Positions 37,795 to 46,898 of a DNA stretch of 64,000 nucleotides are shown here, in pieces (positions within the stretch are counted from its first letter, which is position 1; each line of letters starts with the position of its first letter). This DNA comes from Methylomonas aurea (GTDB lineage Bacteria; Pseudomonadota; Gammaproteobacteria; Methylococcales; Methylomonadaceae). Below the pieces are notes generated by a model. It was given only the letters and a program-made list of their open reading frames with translations, had not been told where the DNA came from and ran no database searches. The position numbers were made by a program, and so were the translations under genes. The DNA is taken from NCBI RefSeq assembly GCF_024505045.1, contig NZ_JANIBM010000010.1:62001-126000 (forward strand), read 5' to 3'.

Positions 37795-38357
37795 CAGGTT
37801 GGGGGGTGTGGCGCCTACGCCGGCCTCAACATTACGAGTTCGGGAACTTACCGAATCAATGTGCTGAGCGATCTGATGCATCCAGGTTTTACCATTTGGA
37901 ATGCCGGAACAACTGCGGTGGGTACCTGGAACGCAAACCACGTTATTGGCCAAACATCCAGCGTTACCGAACTGATGCCTGATTCATCCGCTGGGCGCAC
38001 GTTCAGTTACTTTGCGCATGCCATCCAGGTGCAGCATTTACTACCGGTAATGCTGGTACCGGCGTATGGTCTGTAGCCGGTCAAACCATTGGTGCGGCGG
38101 GTGTGAACAGCGGCGATACCACAATTGGTAACGGTGCGCCTGAAATGACTTCGTTGAGCGTATTTTTTAATGCCGGCCATTATCTGTTAGCTGTCGGCGG
38201 CGCTTGTCCAACAGGCGTTTGTGCCGATGTTGGCGCTAAAGGCTTTAAAGCGATTAATGCCAATGTTTCCGCAGTCCCCGTTCCCGGTGCGTTATGGCTG
38301 TTCGGCAGCGCAATGTTGGGCTCGATTGGTTTAGGCCGCCGTAAGGCGGTTGTTTGA
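37795..38357 (+). pseudogene. decayed PEP-CTERM surface protein gene
   Basis: A relic of a secreted PEP-CTERM protein that directly follows ppsA. The first part reads in frame from about 37807 (CGAYAGLNITSSGTYRINVL...) with no start codon or signal peptide. At about 38028 the frame shifts: the original CAGGGTGCAGCA (Q-G-A-A) has lost one G from a G-run. The frame after the shift continues AFTTGNAGTGVWSVAGQTIG to the sorting signal VPVPGALWLFGSAMLGSIG and RRK. It is truncated at the 5' end and frameshifted, so it is not functional as read; a sequencing error in the G-run cannot explain the missing 5' end. Confidence 0.85.
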
Positions 38358-38680
38358 AAATGCTAAACGAATGAGGGCGGGTCAACAGAAGTTCACTCAG
38401 GATGACTCAGTAAGACTGCCAAGGATGGCAATACGGCTTACGAATGCGCCGGTTTCACGGCTCAGGATTCAATAAGGGGGGCGTCGCGAAGTCGGCTAGC
38501 CGGTTTTATTTTCGCGTCAGTTTAGGCGCCACGCCGTAAACTCCCGTTCTTAGCGGCGGTTCCAGTCTGTTACAATCCTTGCGTTAACAGCGCGTTCGCG
38601 CTCCTTTCAATCATCGTAAATCGACCGGAGTGTTCTGTAGGTTGGGCAGGACATGCTGGGTTGTTTGTGTTTTTCCGTTG
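38358..38680. other. intergenic region between the PEP-CTERM relic and waaA
   Basis: About 320 bases without a supportable gene. It contains a possible stem with arms CGCGAA (38485-38490) and TTCGCG (38511-38516) around an inner CGGC/GCCG stem and a short T-rich stretch, and a possible -10 TACAAT at 38571-38576 with a weak TTCTTA -35 (38547-38552), which may serve waaA. Confidence 0.45.
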
Positions 38681-39946
38681 ATGCGTCAGCTCTATACAGC
38701 GATATTTTATTTAATCTTGCCCGTGATTTTGCTGCGCCTGTACTGGCGAGGAATCAAAGCGCCACCTTACCGGCAGCGCTGGCGCGAACGTTTGGGGATT
38801 TATCCGTTTCAATCCAGGCAGGGCGTGCTCTGGGTTCACGCGGTCTCGGTCGGCGAAGCCGAGACGGCGTTTCCGCTGATCAAATTGATGCAAATCCGAT
38901 ATCCGGAGTTGCCGGTGCTGGTGACGACGACCACGCCGACCGGTTCGGCGCGAGTGCGCGCGGTGTTGGGCGAGAGTGTCGAGCATGTTTACTTGCCGTA
39001 TGATTTGCCTCTGGTGGTGCGCCGCTTTATCGCGCATTTTCGGCCTCGCCTGGCGGTGGTGATGGAAAAGGAAATTTGGCCGAACCTGTTTGCCGCTTGC
39101 GCCGAGGCGGCGATTCCGCTGTATGTCGTCAATGCGCGGTTGTCGGCAAGGTCGGCGCTGTCCTACCAAAAAATTCCCGCCCTAGTGCGGCCTGCATTGG
39201 CTGGTGTGGCGGCGATTGCAGTGCAAACCGGTGAAGACCGGGCGCGGTTTATCGAGATCGGAGCTCAACCCGAACGCGTGCGAGTGCTCGGCAATATCAA
39301 ATTCGACGTGACGATAGAGCCGGAGGCGGTGGCGCAAGGGCAAAGCCTGAAGGCGCAGACATTTGCCGGGCGCTGGGTTTTGCTAATCGCCAGTACTCAT
39401 CATGGTGAAGAAGAGGTGTTCCTCGAACTGTATCCGCAGCTCAAAGCCGCTCTGCCCGAATTGCTATTACTGATCGTGCCGCGACATCCCGAGCGCTTTC
39501 AGCTGGTGCGGGCGTTATGCGAGCAACGCGGGCTGCAAATGGTAATGCGCAGCGAGCAACGAACTTGCAGCGCACAGACCGACGTTTATATCGGCGACAG
39601 CATGGGCGAATTGAAAATGCTGTATGCCGCCGCCGATGCCGCATTCGTCGGAGGGAGTTTGGTTCCGGTCGGCGGGCACAACGTGCTGGAGCCGGCGGCT
39701 GTCGGCGTACCGGTAATGTTTGGTCCGGAAATGTTCAATTTTCAGGAAATAGCCGAGTCCATGCTCGCCGCCGAAGCGGCCATTCAGTGTGTCGGGGCTC
39801 AGACAGTGCCGGCCGCAGTGTTACGCCTGTATCAAGATATCGAATTTAGAAATCGCTTGGTCGGCAACGCCAGACAGTTTGTCGCCGACAATCAAGGTGC
39901 GGCCGAACGGACTGCAGCATTATTGGCTGAAAGTTTGGATGTTTGA
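38681..39946 (+). CDS. waaA: 3-deoxy-D-manno-octulosonic acid transferase WaaA (KdtA)
   Basis: WaaA adds Kdo residues from CMP-Kdo to lipid A. The 421-residue protein starts with a membrane-anchoring hydrophobic stretch (YTAIFYLILPVILLRLYWRG), then the GT30 domain with WVHAVSVGEAETAFPLI and the C-terminal nucleotide domain (GGSLVPVGGHNVLEPAAVGV). The ATG at 38681 is chosen; an ATG at 38630 would add 17 residues. Together with hldD it covers two steps of LPS inner-core assembly. Confidence 0.95.
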   Translation: MRQLYTAIFYLILPVILLRLYWRGIKAPPYRQRWRERLGIYPFQSRQGVLWVHAVSVGEAETAFPLIKLMQIRYPELPVLVTTTTPTGSARVRAVLGESVEHVYLPYDLPLVVRRFIAHFRPRLAVVMEKEIWPNLFAACAEAAIPLYVVNARLSARSALSYQKIPALVRPALAGVAAIAVQTGEDRARFIEIGAQPERVRVLGNIKFDVTIEPEAVAQGQSLKAQTFAGRWVLLIASTHHGEEEVFLELYPQLKAALPELLLLIVPRHPERFQLVRALCEQRGLQMVMRSEQRTCSAQTDVYIGDSMGELKMLYAAADAAFVGGSLVPVGGHNVLEPAAVGVPVMFGPEMFNFQEIAESMLAAEAAIQCVGAQTVPAAVLRLYQDIEFRNRLVGNARQFVADNQGAAERTAALLAESLDV

Positions 39947-40031
39947 AGCCGTGCTGGCGGTTTGCCGGAAAGCACTCGGTGTTTTCCGTTATAATCCGCC
40001 GGTTTTTAATTTTTTAGGTGTATAGCGGATT

Positions 40032-41243
40032 ATGTCGGATATTAAAAAAGTGGTGCTGGCCTATTCGGGCGGTCTGGATACTTCGGTGATCTTGAAATGG
40101 CTGCAAGATGTTTACCAATGCGAGGTAGTAACATTTACCGCCGACATCGGCCAGGGCGAAGAGCTCGAGCCGGCACGAGCCAAGGCTAAGGCAGCAGGCA
40201 TCAAGGAAATCTATATCGACGATTTGCGCGAGGAATTTGCCCGCGATTTCGTATTTCCGATGTTTCGCGCCAATACCATTTACGAAGGCGAATACCTGCT
40301 GGGTACCTCCATCGCCCGGCCGTTGATCGCCAAGCGCTTGATCGAAATCGCCAACGAAACCGGCGCCGACGCGATTTCCCACGGTGCCACCGGCAAGGGC
40401 AACGACCAAGTCCGCTTCGAGCTGGGCGCGTACGCGCTACGTCCCGACATTAAGGTCATTGCGCCGTGGCGGGAATGGGATTTGAATTCGCGGCAGAAAT
40501 TGCTGGATTATGCCGAGAAGCACGGCATCTCGGTGGAGATGAAGAAAGGCAAATCCTCGCCTTACTCGATGGATGCCAACTCGCTGCACATTTCCTACGA
40601 AGGCCGAATCCTGGAAAATCCGTGGACCGAGCCGGAGGAAGATATGTGGCGCTGGAGCGTGTCGCCGGAAAACGCGCCGGACCAAGCCACTTATGTCGAA
40701 TTGGATTATCAAAAAGGCGATATCGTCGCCATCGACGGCGAACCGCATACGCCGCACCAGGTCATGGAAAAGCTGAACAAAATCGCCGGTGCCAATGGCG
40801 TAGGCCGTTTGGATATCGTCGAGAACCGTTATGTCGGCATGAAGTCGCGTGGTTGCTATGAAACGCCGGCCGGCACCGTTATGTTGAAAGCCCACCGCGC
40901 GATCGAATCTCTGACTCTGGACCGCGAGGTGGCGCATTTGAAAGACGAATTGATGCCGCGCTACGCCTCTCTGATTTACAACGGTTATTGGTGGAGTCCG
41001 GAGCGCAAAATGTTGCAAACCATGATCGACGAGTCGCAAGTCAACGTGAACGGTAAAGTCCGTGTCAAGCTTTACAAAGGCAACGTGATTGTGGTGGGTC
41101 GCCAATCCGAAACCAACAGTTTGTTCGACGAAAATATCGCAACCTTCGAAGAAGACGGCGGCGCCTATAACCAAAAAGATGCCGAAGGCTTTATTAAACT
41201 GAATGCGCTGCGCATGCGGATTGCGGCAAAAAAAGGCCGCTGA
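40032..41243 (+). CDS. argG: argininosuccinate synthase ArgG
   Basis: ArgG ligates citrulline and aspartate with ATP. The N-terminal pyrophosphatase loop [11 protein letters not shown] is followed by [19 protein letters not shown] and the C-terminal YKGNV. The 403 residues match the standard type. A TATAAT (39990-39995) lies 36 bases before the ATG but without a good -35. argC, argA, argF and argD are also in the window, at separate places. Confidence 0.97.
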   Translation: MSDIKKVVLAYSGGLDTSVILKWLQDVYQCEVVTFTADIGQGEELEPARAKAKAAGIKEIYIDDLREEFARDFVFPMFRANTIYEGEYLLGTSIARPLIAKRLIEIANETGADAISHGATGKGNDQVRFELGAYALRPDIKVIAPWREWDLNSRQKLLDYAEKHGISVEMKKGKSSPYSMDANSLHISYEGRILENPWTEPEEDMWRWSVSPENAPDQATYVELDYQKGDIVAIDGEPHTPHQVMEKLNKIAGANGVGRLDIVENRYVGMKSRGCYETPAGTVMLKAHRAIESLTLDREVAHLKDELMPRYASLIYNGYWWSPERKMLQTMIDESQVNVNGKVRVKLYKGNVIVVGRQSETNSLFDENIATFEEDGGAYNQKDAEGFIKLNALRMRIAAKKGR

Positions 41244-41260
41244 AGTCGAGGGCAGAAAAC

Positions 41261-41288
41261 AGGACATTTTTCTGCAAGCTTGTATAAT
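41261..41288 (+). promoter_or_regulatory. sigma-70 promoter of the two-helix membrane protein
   Basis: AGGACA (41261-41266), 16-base spacer, perfect TATAAT (41283-41288), soon after the argG stop. The transcript would begin with a long hairpin (TTGCCGCC at 41300-41307 with GGCGGTAA at 41333-41340). Confidence 0.55.
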
Positions 41289-41370
41289 GCCCCGATAACT
41301 TGCCGCCAGCCGTACGGTGTATTAGGCCGGCCGGCGGTAAAGCTTCCCGATTAGCAACATTAAAACAATA

Positions 41371-41988
41371 ATGAGCGACATGCCTGAGATTAATCTGGAT
41401 GAAGTCACGAGCGACAAACGTGAGATTGTCTATTTGCGGACCGCAAGCCAGCATCAGGCATTGGTAAAAGCCAACCGCGTTTTGTTGCTGTTGGTGATGG
41501 GATTGATGGCAGTTGTGTTCGTGCTGGGTTTTGTGTTGTTGCCCCGGCAAAACCTATTAACCGAAATCCAAAAACATCAAGCCATTTCCGCGGTTTATGC
41601 GACCCAAAACCCGGCGTTATCGGCCGAGATCAGTGCCTTGAAAGGTCAATTATTCGGTTTGTTGAGCGGGTCTATCGAAAGCAAATTGCGCACGTTGGAA
41701 GAGAACATCAAAAAAGGCAGCGTCGCCGATTCGCTGGATACGATACGGGATTTGAAAGGCGACGTAAAAATCCTGACGACTTACTCGATCGATTCGCCGG
41801 CCAGAGCCGATGGCGCAGCGGTCAACCAAGTCTTGATCAAGGAATTGAACGACGTCAAGGATTTGGTTTATCTGACCTTCGTTTCTTGCGGCTTGATGAT
41901 TGCTGCCATTGCCGGCGTTTGGTTGCGCAGCCGCTACCGTCTAACGCATCAGCGCAGTCGCCAGACCTATCTCGGCAGACGCGATTAG
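41371..41988 (+). CDS. hypothetical protein with two transmembrane helices
   Basis: A 205-residue protein that I do not recognise. A cytoplasmic N-terminus (about 34 residues) leads into a hydrophobic helix at about 35-57 (VLLLLVMGLMAVVFVLGFVLL), a helical domain of about 105 residues (SALKGQLFGLLSGSIESKLR...) and a second helix at about 165-184 (VYLTFVSCGLMIAAIAGVWL), ending in an Arg-rich tail. The topology suggests both ends face the cytoplasm. It has its own promoter and a bidirectional terminator, so it is a single-gene unit. An ATG three codons later is possible. Confidence 0.75.
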   Translation: MSDMPEINLDEVTSDKREIVYLRTASQHQALVKANRVLLLLVMGLMAVVFVLGFVLLPRQNLLTEIQKHQAISAVYATQNPALSAEISALKGQLFGLLSGSIESKLRTLEENIKKGSVADSLDTIRDLKGDVKILTTYSIDSPARADGAAVNQVLIKELNDVKDLVYLTFVSCGLMIAAIAGVWLRSRYRLTHQRSRQTYLGRRD

Positions 41989-42010
41989 CCTGCTCTTTTA
42001 TTTAACTCAT

Positions 42011-42046
42011 AAAAAAGCCGCTATCCGTTATGGATAGCGGCTTTTT
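42011..42046. terminator. bidirectional terminator
   Basis: Six A's (42011-42016), GCCGCTATCC (42017-42026), loop, GGATAGCGGC (42032-42041), five T's. A ten-pair stem with A- and T-runs on both sides serves the + hypothetical gene and the convergent cytochrome gene. Confidence 0.9.
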
Positions 42047-42066
42047 ATTTGTCTGTCGAGCGGCGG

Positions 42067-42402
42067 TTATTTTTTCAAATATTCGTAGATTGCGTCGATA
42101 GCTTGGTCTTCGGTGTAGCCGGCTTTTTTGACAGGACCGACTTCCATGATCGCTGCAGTTGCTTTAGGCATGCCGTTTTTGCCGTTTTTCAGAACGCTGG
42201 CGAATTGGTCTTTCGGCAGTTTGCCGGCTTTGATCAGTTCTTTCAGTTGTGGGTTAGATGAGATGTCATGGCAAGCGCCGCAACCACGGCCGAAAGCACG
42301 TTCGTAAATTTTTGCGCCGATTTCTTCCGCTTCGTTAGCTGCAACTTGGCCGCTGATCGCGATAAGAGCTGCGCCTACTAATAAACCGAATGATTTTTTC
42401 AT
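42067..42402 (-). CDS. periplasmic class I cytochrome c
   Basis: A 111-residue mono-haem cytochrome. The signal peptide (MKKSFGLLVGAALIAISGQV, cut near AANEA) directs it to the periplasm. The haem motif is CGACH and the likely axial methionine is in GKNGMPKA. Partner oxidase or dehydrogenase cannot be deduced. GAGAGAAG precedes the ATG. It is a single-gene unit with its own promoter, convergent with the two-helix membrane protein. Confidence 0.9.
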   Translation of the reverse strand: MKKSFGLLVGAALIAISGQVAANEAEEIGAKIYERAFGRGCGACHDISSNPQLKELIKAGKLPKDQFASVLKNGKNGMPKATAAIMEVGPVKKAGYTEDQAIDAIYEYLKK

Positions 42403-42482
42403 TTTCTTCTCTCGTTGTGTTTAAAAAAAGAACTGCGTATTGTTGTTTGAATAAGCAGCTCACTGGGAAGTTAAGCGGGTAA

Positions 42483-42511
42483 AGGATAGGGAACTTTAGC
42501 AAAAAATTCAA
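42483..42511 (-). promoter_or_regulatory. sigma-70 promoter of the cytochrome c gene
   Basis: On the minus strand TTGAAT, exactly 17 bases, TATCCT. The leader before the ATG would be about 75 bases. Confidence 0.5.
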
Positions 42512-42614
42512 TCGATTTTCTGTGGCGCCGCGGCCTTTAACCCGCTTGCGGCCTGATTTTTTCAACCAAAACTTAAATTTGGCTGAAATCGGGAATTAAT
42601 CCCGCAAGCGGCCA

Positions 42615-44000
42615 TTAGCCGGGTTGAAACCACTCCAATTGTTCGCGTAAGCGCACGACGGTGCCGACAATAATCAGCGTCGGCGGTTTGATATCGGCGT
42701 GCTCCACTTTCTCCGGCATATCGCTCAAGGTTCCGGTGATGACCCGTTGGTGGCGGGTGGTGCCTTGTTGTATCAGGGCGATGGGTTGGTCGGCAGGGCA
42801 GCCGTGTTCGATCAAGGACTGGCAAATCGTTTCCAGACCCACCAGGCCCATGTAGATTACGATGGTTTGATTAGGGGCTGCCAATTGGCTCCAATTCAGA
42901 TTGATATTGCCGTCTTTCAGGTGGCCGGTAACAAAGGTGCAGGATTGGGCATGGTCGCGATGGGTCAACGGGATGCCGGCATAGCTGGCACAGCCCGCTG
43001 CGGCGGTAATGCCCGGCACCACTTGAAACTGAACGCCCTGTTGCATCAACGTTTCGATCTCTTCTCCGCCGCGGCCGAAAATAAACGGGTCGCCGCCTTT
43101 CAAACGGGCCACGCGTTTGCCGGACAAGGCCAGATCGGCGAGTAGTTCGTTAATGGACTCCTGCGGCAGGCTGTGGTTGCTGCGTTGCTTACCGACGTAG
43201 ATTTTTTCGGCGTCGCGGCGGGCCATTTCCAGAATCTCTTTCGACACCAGCCTGTCGTAAACGATCACGTCGGCTTGCTGCATCAGTCGCAAGGCGCGGA
43301 AAGTCAGTAGGTCAGGATCGCCCGGTCCGGCACCGATCAGATACACTTCGCCGCGGCTTTGCGTCTGCTCGGCCGCATCCAGTTTGGCTTGCAGTTCGGC
43401 GGCAGCTTGGTCGCGGCGCCCGGAGAACACCATCTCGGCGATATTTCCCTGCAATGCGTCTTCCCAGAACACTCGGCGGCGAGCCGGGTCTGGCAAACGC
43501 CGTTTGACCAATGTCCGGAAGTCCTCGGCAAATTGCCCTAGCAGGCCGAACGCGCCAGGGATAGCCGCTTCCACCTTGGCGCGCAGCAAACGCGCCAACA
43601 CCGGCGATACGCCGCCGGAAGAGATCGCGACTGTCAATGGCGAGCGGTCGACGATAGCGGGAAAGATGAAGCTGCATAAATCCGGGTTATCGACCACATT
43701 GACCGGTATGTTGCGTGCATTTGCTGCTTGGGCGACGGCTTCGTTGACGCTTCTGGTGTTGGTGGCCGAAACCACTAGGCACATCCCGTCCAGGTCGCTA
43801 TCGGCGAAATTTTTGTGCAGCAGGGTTAGCCGGCCTTCGGCTGCCATATCGGCAACGCTGTTGCCGATTTCCGGAGCGACCACGCTTATTCTGGCGCCGG
43901 CTTTTGCCAATAACTCAATTTTTCGGCTGGCGATTTCGCCGGCGCCGACTACCAAACAAGGCTGGCCTTTGAGTTTTAAAAATAGCGGAAAGTAATCCAT
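42615..44000 (-). CDS. cysG: siroheme synthase CysG (trifunctional)
   Basis: CysG converts uroporphyrinogen III to siroheme. The N-terminal domain ([20 protein letters not shown], with the Rossmann GAGEIASRK) is precorrin-2 dehydrogenase/ferrochelatase; the C-terminal domain ([47 protein letters not shown]) is uroporphyrinogen-III methyltransferase. Length 461 residues, close to E. coli. The ATG at 44000 has AAGGA upstream and the conserved N-terminus; a longer frame adds 64 residues and overlaps the divergent tusA-like gene. Confidence 0.95.
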   Translation of the reverse strand: MDYFPLFLKLKGQPCLVVGAGEIASRKIELLAKAGARISVVAPEIGNSVADMAAEGRLTLLHKNFADSDLDGMCLVVSATNTRSVNEAVAQAANARNIPVNVVDNPDLCSFIFPAIVDRSPLTVAISSGGVSPVLARLLRAKVEAAIPGAFGLLGQFAEDFRTLVKRRLPDPARRRVFWEDALQGNIAEMVFSGRRDQAAAELQAKLDAAEQTQSRGEVYLIGAGPGDPDLLTFRALRLMQQADVIVYDRLVSKEILEMARRDAEKIYVGKQRSNHSLPQESINELLADLALSGKRVARLKGGDPFIFGRGGEEIETLMQQGVQFQVVPGITAAAGCASYAGIPLTHRDHAQSCTFVTGHLKDGNINLNWSQLAAPNQTIVIYMGLVGLETICQSLIEHGCPADQPIALIQQGTTRHQRVITGTLSDMPEKVEHADIKPPTLIIVGTVVRLREQLEWFQPG

Positions 44001-44073
44001 GGTCCTTGATTTTCGCGGTCTGGGGTTGATGTTATGATATTTGCAGTCAATTAGCGATTGAGCGAATACCAAT

Positions 44074-44304
44074 ATGATTGAATTTGATTTGGAAGTCGAC
44101 GCAAGTGGTTTGCAGTGCCCATTGCCGCTGTTGCGCCTGAAAAAAGCCATTATGGAAATCAACAGCGGTTCGGTGGTTAAGGTTATCGCCACCGATCCGG
44201 CCGCCCATCTCGATTTCGGCGTCTACATCGATCAGGCCGGGCACCAATTGGTTCATAATTTGCGCGATGCCGACCGGCAGATCTTTTACATCCAGAAAAA
44301 ATAA
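44074..44304 (+). CDS. TusA/SirA-family sulfur carrier protein
   Basis: A 76-residue protein with the family signature [18 protein letters not shown]; the Cys in CPxP carries persulfide sulfur. The fold is complete and matches TusA-type proteins that pass sulfur to tRNA or other targets. It is divergent from cysG, and both touch sulfur metabolism. Whether it is the true TusA or a paralogue (YeeD/YedF-type) cannot be told here. Confidence 0.88.
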   Translation: MIEFDLEVDASGLQCPLPLLRLKKAIMEINSGSVVKVIATDPAAHLDFGVYIDQAGHQLVHNLRDADRQIFYIQKK

Positions 44305-44309
44305 TAGGC

Positions 44310-44963
44310 TTAGCGCAGGCTGATGATAGGCCAATTGGCTAACTCCGCAGCCTGCCTCAATTTTTCGTCCGGATCGACGGCTACCGGACGGTCTACCAGG
44401 TTCAACAACGGCAAATCGTTATGCGAATCGCTGTAAAAACATGAACCCTCCAACGTTTCCGCCGATTCGGCCAACCAATCCCGCAACAGATCGACCTTGC
44501 CTTGTTGAAAGCAGGGTGTGCCTTCGAATTTGCCGGTGTAACGGCCGTCTTTGAATTCGGGCGTGGTCGCCAGCAAGTTGTCGATGCCGTAAAGTTTTAC
44601 GATCGGTTCGGTCACGAAACGGTTGGTCGCGGTGATCACCAGCAGCGTGTCGCCGGCCTGGCGGTGCCGGTCGATTAGCTCCCTTGCCGCGTCCAGCATG
44701 ATCGGTTTAATCAAGCTATCGACGAATTCCTCCCGCCAACGGTAAAGCTGGTTGGCCTCGTGCTGCGCCAGCGGCGCCAACGAGAAATGCAGAAATTCGA
44801 CGATGTCCAGCGTGCCTTGTTTGTAATCCTCGTAAAATTTTTTATTGGCTTGTTCGTAATGGTCTTTGTCGACGATGCCGCGATCGACCAGAAATTGGCC
44901 CCATAAAAAGTCGCTGTCGTCGGCGATCAGCGTGTTATCCAGATCAAAAATCGCTAAGCTCAC
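44310..44963 (-). CDS. HAD-IB family phosphatase
   Basis: A haloacid dehalogenase of 217 residues. Motif I is FDLDNTL near the N-terminus, motif II ITATN, motif III the K in QQGKVDLL and motif [13 protein letters not shown]. The family includes SerB-like and histidinol-phosphatase-like enzymes; substrate unknown. The start is GTG at 44963 ([11 protein letters not shown]); a longer frame reading into the 5' region of rppH lacks similarity. The same neighbour occurs next to rppH in Pseudomonas. Confidence 0.87.
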   Translation of the reverse strand: MSLAIFDLDNTLIADDSDFLWGQFLVDRGIVDKDHYEQANKKFYEDYKQGTLDIVEFLHFSLAPLAQHEANQLYRWREEFVDSLIKPIMLDAARELIDRHRQAGDTLLVITATNRFVTEPIVKLYGIDNLLATTPEFKDGRYTGKFEGTPCFQQGKVDLLRDWLAESAETLEGSCFYSDSHNDLPLLNLVDRPVAVDPDEKLRQAAELANWPIISLR

Positions 44964-45116
44964 GGCAAACCTGTCGTCGTAAAGAAAAAGATAAGGCCGG
45001 TAGCGTCGGCCGAGTATTTGTGGAACAATTGCGGCATTAATTTTAATGGCCGCACCGTTGTTGATTTTAACATTCCGGCATCGATAACCGGGCGGCAAAT
45101 GATACAGGTTTTTTAC

Positions 45117-45644
45117 ATGATAGACTCGAAAGGATACCGGCCGAACGTCGGGATTATCCTTTGCAATGACGAGGGTCGTGTGTTTTGGGCCAAGCGCAAG
45201 GGCGCGAATTCGTGGCAGTTTCCGCAGGGCGGAATCGACGGCGACGAGGACCCGGAAACCGCGATGTACCGGGAGTTGTGGGAGGAGACCGGCCTGCGCG
45301 CCGAACACGTGCAATTGTTGGGTAGAACCCGATACTGGTTGCGCTACAAATTACCCGAGCGCTACATCCGCAAAAATTCCACGCCGTTGTGCATCGGCCA
45401 GAAGCAAATTTGGTTCATTTTGCGGCTGAACACGGACGAGTCGATGGTGCGGTTCGATTGCGGGCACAAGCAGGAGTTCGATAGCTGGAAATGGGTCGAG
45501 TATTGGTATCCGTTGAAGGACGTGGTTTACTTCAAGCGCCGCGTTTACCGGAAGGCGATGGACGAGCTCGGCGCGTTGCTGATTGCCAACGATGTCGGCG
45601 TTAATGCCGAAAGCTATTTGTCGGGTAGATTGGAGGCCTGTTAG
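45117..45644 (+). CDS. rppH: RNA pyrophosphohydrolase RppH
   Basis: RppH removes pyrophosphate from 5'-triphosphorylated mRNA to start decay. The N-terminus [20 protein letters not shown] and the Nudix box (GG...E...REL.EETG, with the REx2EExG core) are intact. Length 175 residues. The ATG at 45117 gives the family start; an ATG at 45018 adds 33 unrelated residues. It overlaps the convergent cpdA by 4 bases. Confidence 0.96.
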   Translation: MIDSKGYRPNVGIILCNDEGRVFWAKRKGANSWQFPQGGIDGDEDPETAMYRELWEETGLRAEHVQLLGRTRYWLRYKLPERYIRKNSTPLCIGQKQIWFILRLNTDESMVRFDCGHKQEFDSWKWVEYWYPLKDVVYFKRRVYRKAMDELGALLIANDVGVNAESYLSGRLEAC

Positions 45645-46423
45645 TAGCTGTTTAAATCCAGCCGCAACTCCGGTTGTTCGGCATCGATTCTATAGCAAGC
45701 GGTAATCAGTCGGCCGTCACTGTAAAGTTCGAACACACGGTAACCGGGAGGCCTGATATCCAATTCGAATTCGGTTGCACCGGGTTTGAATTGGAAACAA
45801 CTGGCCGGTGCAGAGATGATCTGGATGGAACGATGGCGTTTCTCCATTTCCTGATGCAAATGGCCGCAAGTAATGGCTTTGACTTGCGGATATTTTTCCG
45901 CAATTCGCAACAATTCCTCTCCGTTCTCTATCATCATGCTGTCCATCCACGGGCTGCCGCTGGCAAGGCAATGGTGGTGTACGGCCAGCAGCGCCGGTAA
46001 AGCGCAAGTCGCTAATGTTCGATCTAAAAAGTCCAATTCCTCGCCGGTCAAATAACCGCCGGGACATCCCGGTTTTTGGCTGTTCAAACCGATAATTTGC
46101 CAATCTGGAAATACCCAGTGTTTGCGGCAGCTCGATTTGCCGACGTTCAATTCGATTTGCATTAACGACCAATCGTCGTGGTTGCCTGGCAGGCACAGGC
46201 AGGGCGTCGCGTACCGGTTTAAATGGCGGGCGATACGCTGGTAACTGTCCGGAGCGGGATCCTGGCCCAAATCGCCGGTCAATAGCAGTAGATCGAATGC
46301 ACCGTGCTGGGCAAAAGCCGCGTTCAAGACTTGCGCGAAATAGTATTCGGTATCCACGCCCAACAACGTATCGCCGGCATGCGGCAGGATGTGCAGGTCG
46401 GTCAGTTGCAGGATTTTCAGCAC
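45641..46423 (-). CDS. cpdA: 3',5'-cyclic-AMP phosphodiesterase CpdA
   Basis: A class III metallophosphoesterase of 260 residues. Metal motifs in order: DLHILPH, GDLGQD, GNHD, VHHHC and GHLHQ. N-terminus [11 protein letters not shown] and domain size match CpdA/Icc. The start is a GTG at 46423, nine bases after the gmm stop. It probably sets the cAMP level; a cyclase or Crp gene is not in the window. Confidence 0.88.
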   Translation of the reverse strand: MLKILQLTDLHILPHAGDTLLGVDTEYYFAQVLNAAFAQHGAFDLLLLTGDLGQDPAPDSYQRIARHLNRYATPCLCLPGNHDDWSLMQIELNVGKSSCRKHWVFPDWQIIGLNSQKPGCPGGYLTGEELDFLDRTLATCALPALLAVHHHCLASGSPWMDSMMIENGEELLRIAEKYPQVKAITCGHLHQEMEKRHRSIQIISAPASCFQFKPGATEFELDIRPPGYRVFELYSDGRLITACYRIDAEQPELRLDLNSY

Positions 46424-46432
46424 GGCTATCGG

Positions 46433-46885
46433 TTAGCGCAGATAAGGGAAATAGGCTTGGCTATTCGGATGCACCAGGCCCAAGTCGTCGTCGGCGCCGA
46501 TCCAGCGGTACGCGCTGTGTTGCTGCGCCGGCAGGCGGGACGACTCCAGCCCCAAGCTGAGTTGGTAGCCCAATACCACGTAGTGGGTGCTGATGCCTGG
46601 CGCGTCGGCAAAATTGGTGTCGTATAAATGAGTAAACGCGCCCAACAAACGGCCGTCGGTTACATCGTAAGCCGTGCCCAATTCGGTTGCGGTGATGCGG
46701 CGGAAGGCTTGCTCCAATGTTTCCGATTTATAGATTCTGCCGCCCGGCACGAACCAGTAGCCCTGGGCCGGTTGGTTGACGCGTTGCCCCATCAGAATTT
46801 TGCCGTCGGCGGAGCTGACGATCAAATCGATTGATACCAGTGGTGTTAAATCGACCACGTTGAGAAAGTCCTGTTTGGTGAGCAT
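46433..46885 (-). CDS. gmm: GDP-mannose mannosyl hydrolase (Nudix)
   Basis: A 150-residue Nudix protein of the GDP-mannose type (Gmm/NudD): VSIDLIVSSADGKILMGQR, then PAQGYWFVPGGRIYKSETLE. As in this subfamily, the classical Nudix box is altered (AFRRITATELG), lacking the EExG core. It hydrolyses GDP-mannose to GDP and mannose. AGAGGGA precedes the ATG. It lies 13 bases after the argA stop, before cpdA. Confidence 0.9.
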   Translation of the reverse strand: MLTKQDFLNVVDLTPLVSIDLIVSSADGKILMGQRVNQPAQGYWFVPGGRIYKSETLEQAFRRITATELGTAYDVTDGRLLGAFTHLYDTNFADAPGISTHYVVLGYQLSLGLESSRLPAQQHSAYRWIGADDDLGLVHPNSQAYFPYLR

Positions 46886-46898
46886 AGCGAGTCCCTCT

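Noticed and set aside
39962-39995. TTGCCG with TATAAT as an argG promoter
   Set aside because: The spacer is 22 bases; only the -10 is convincing.
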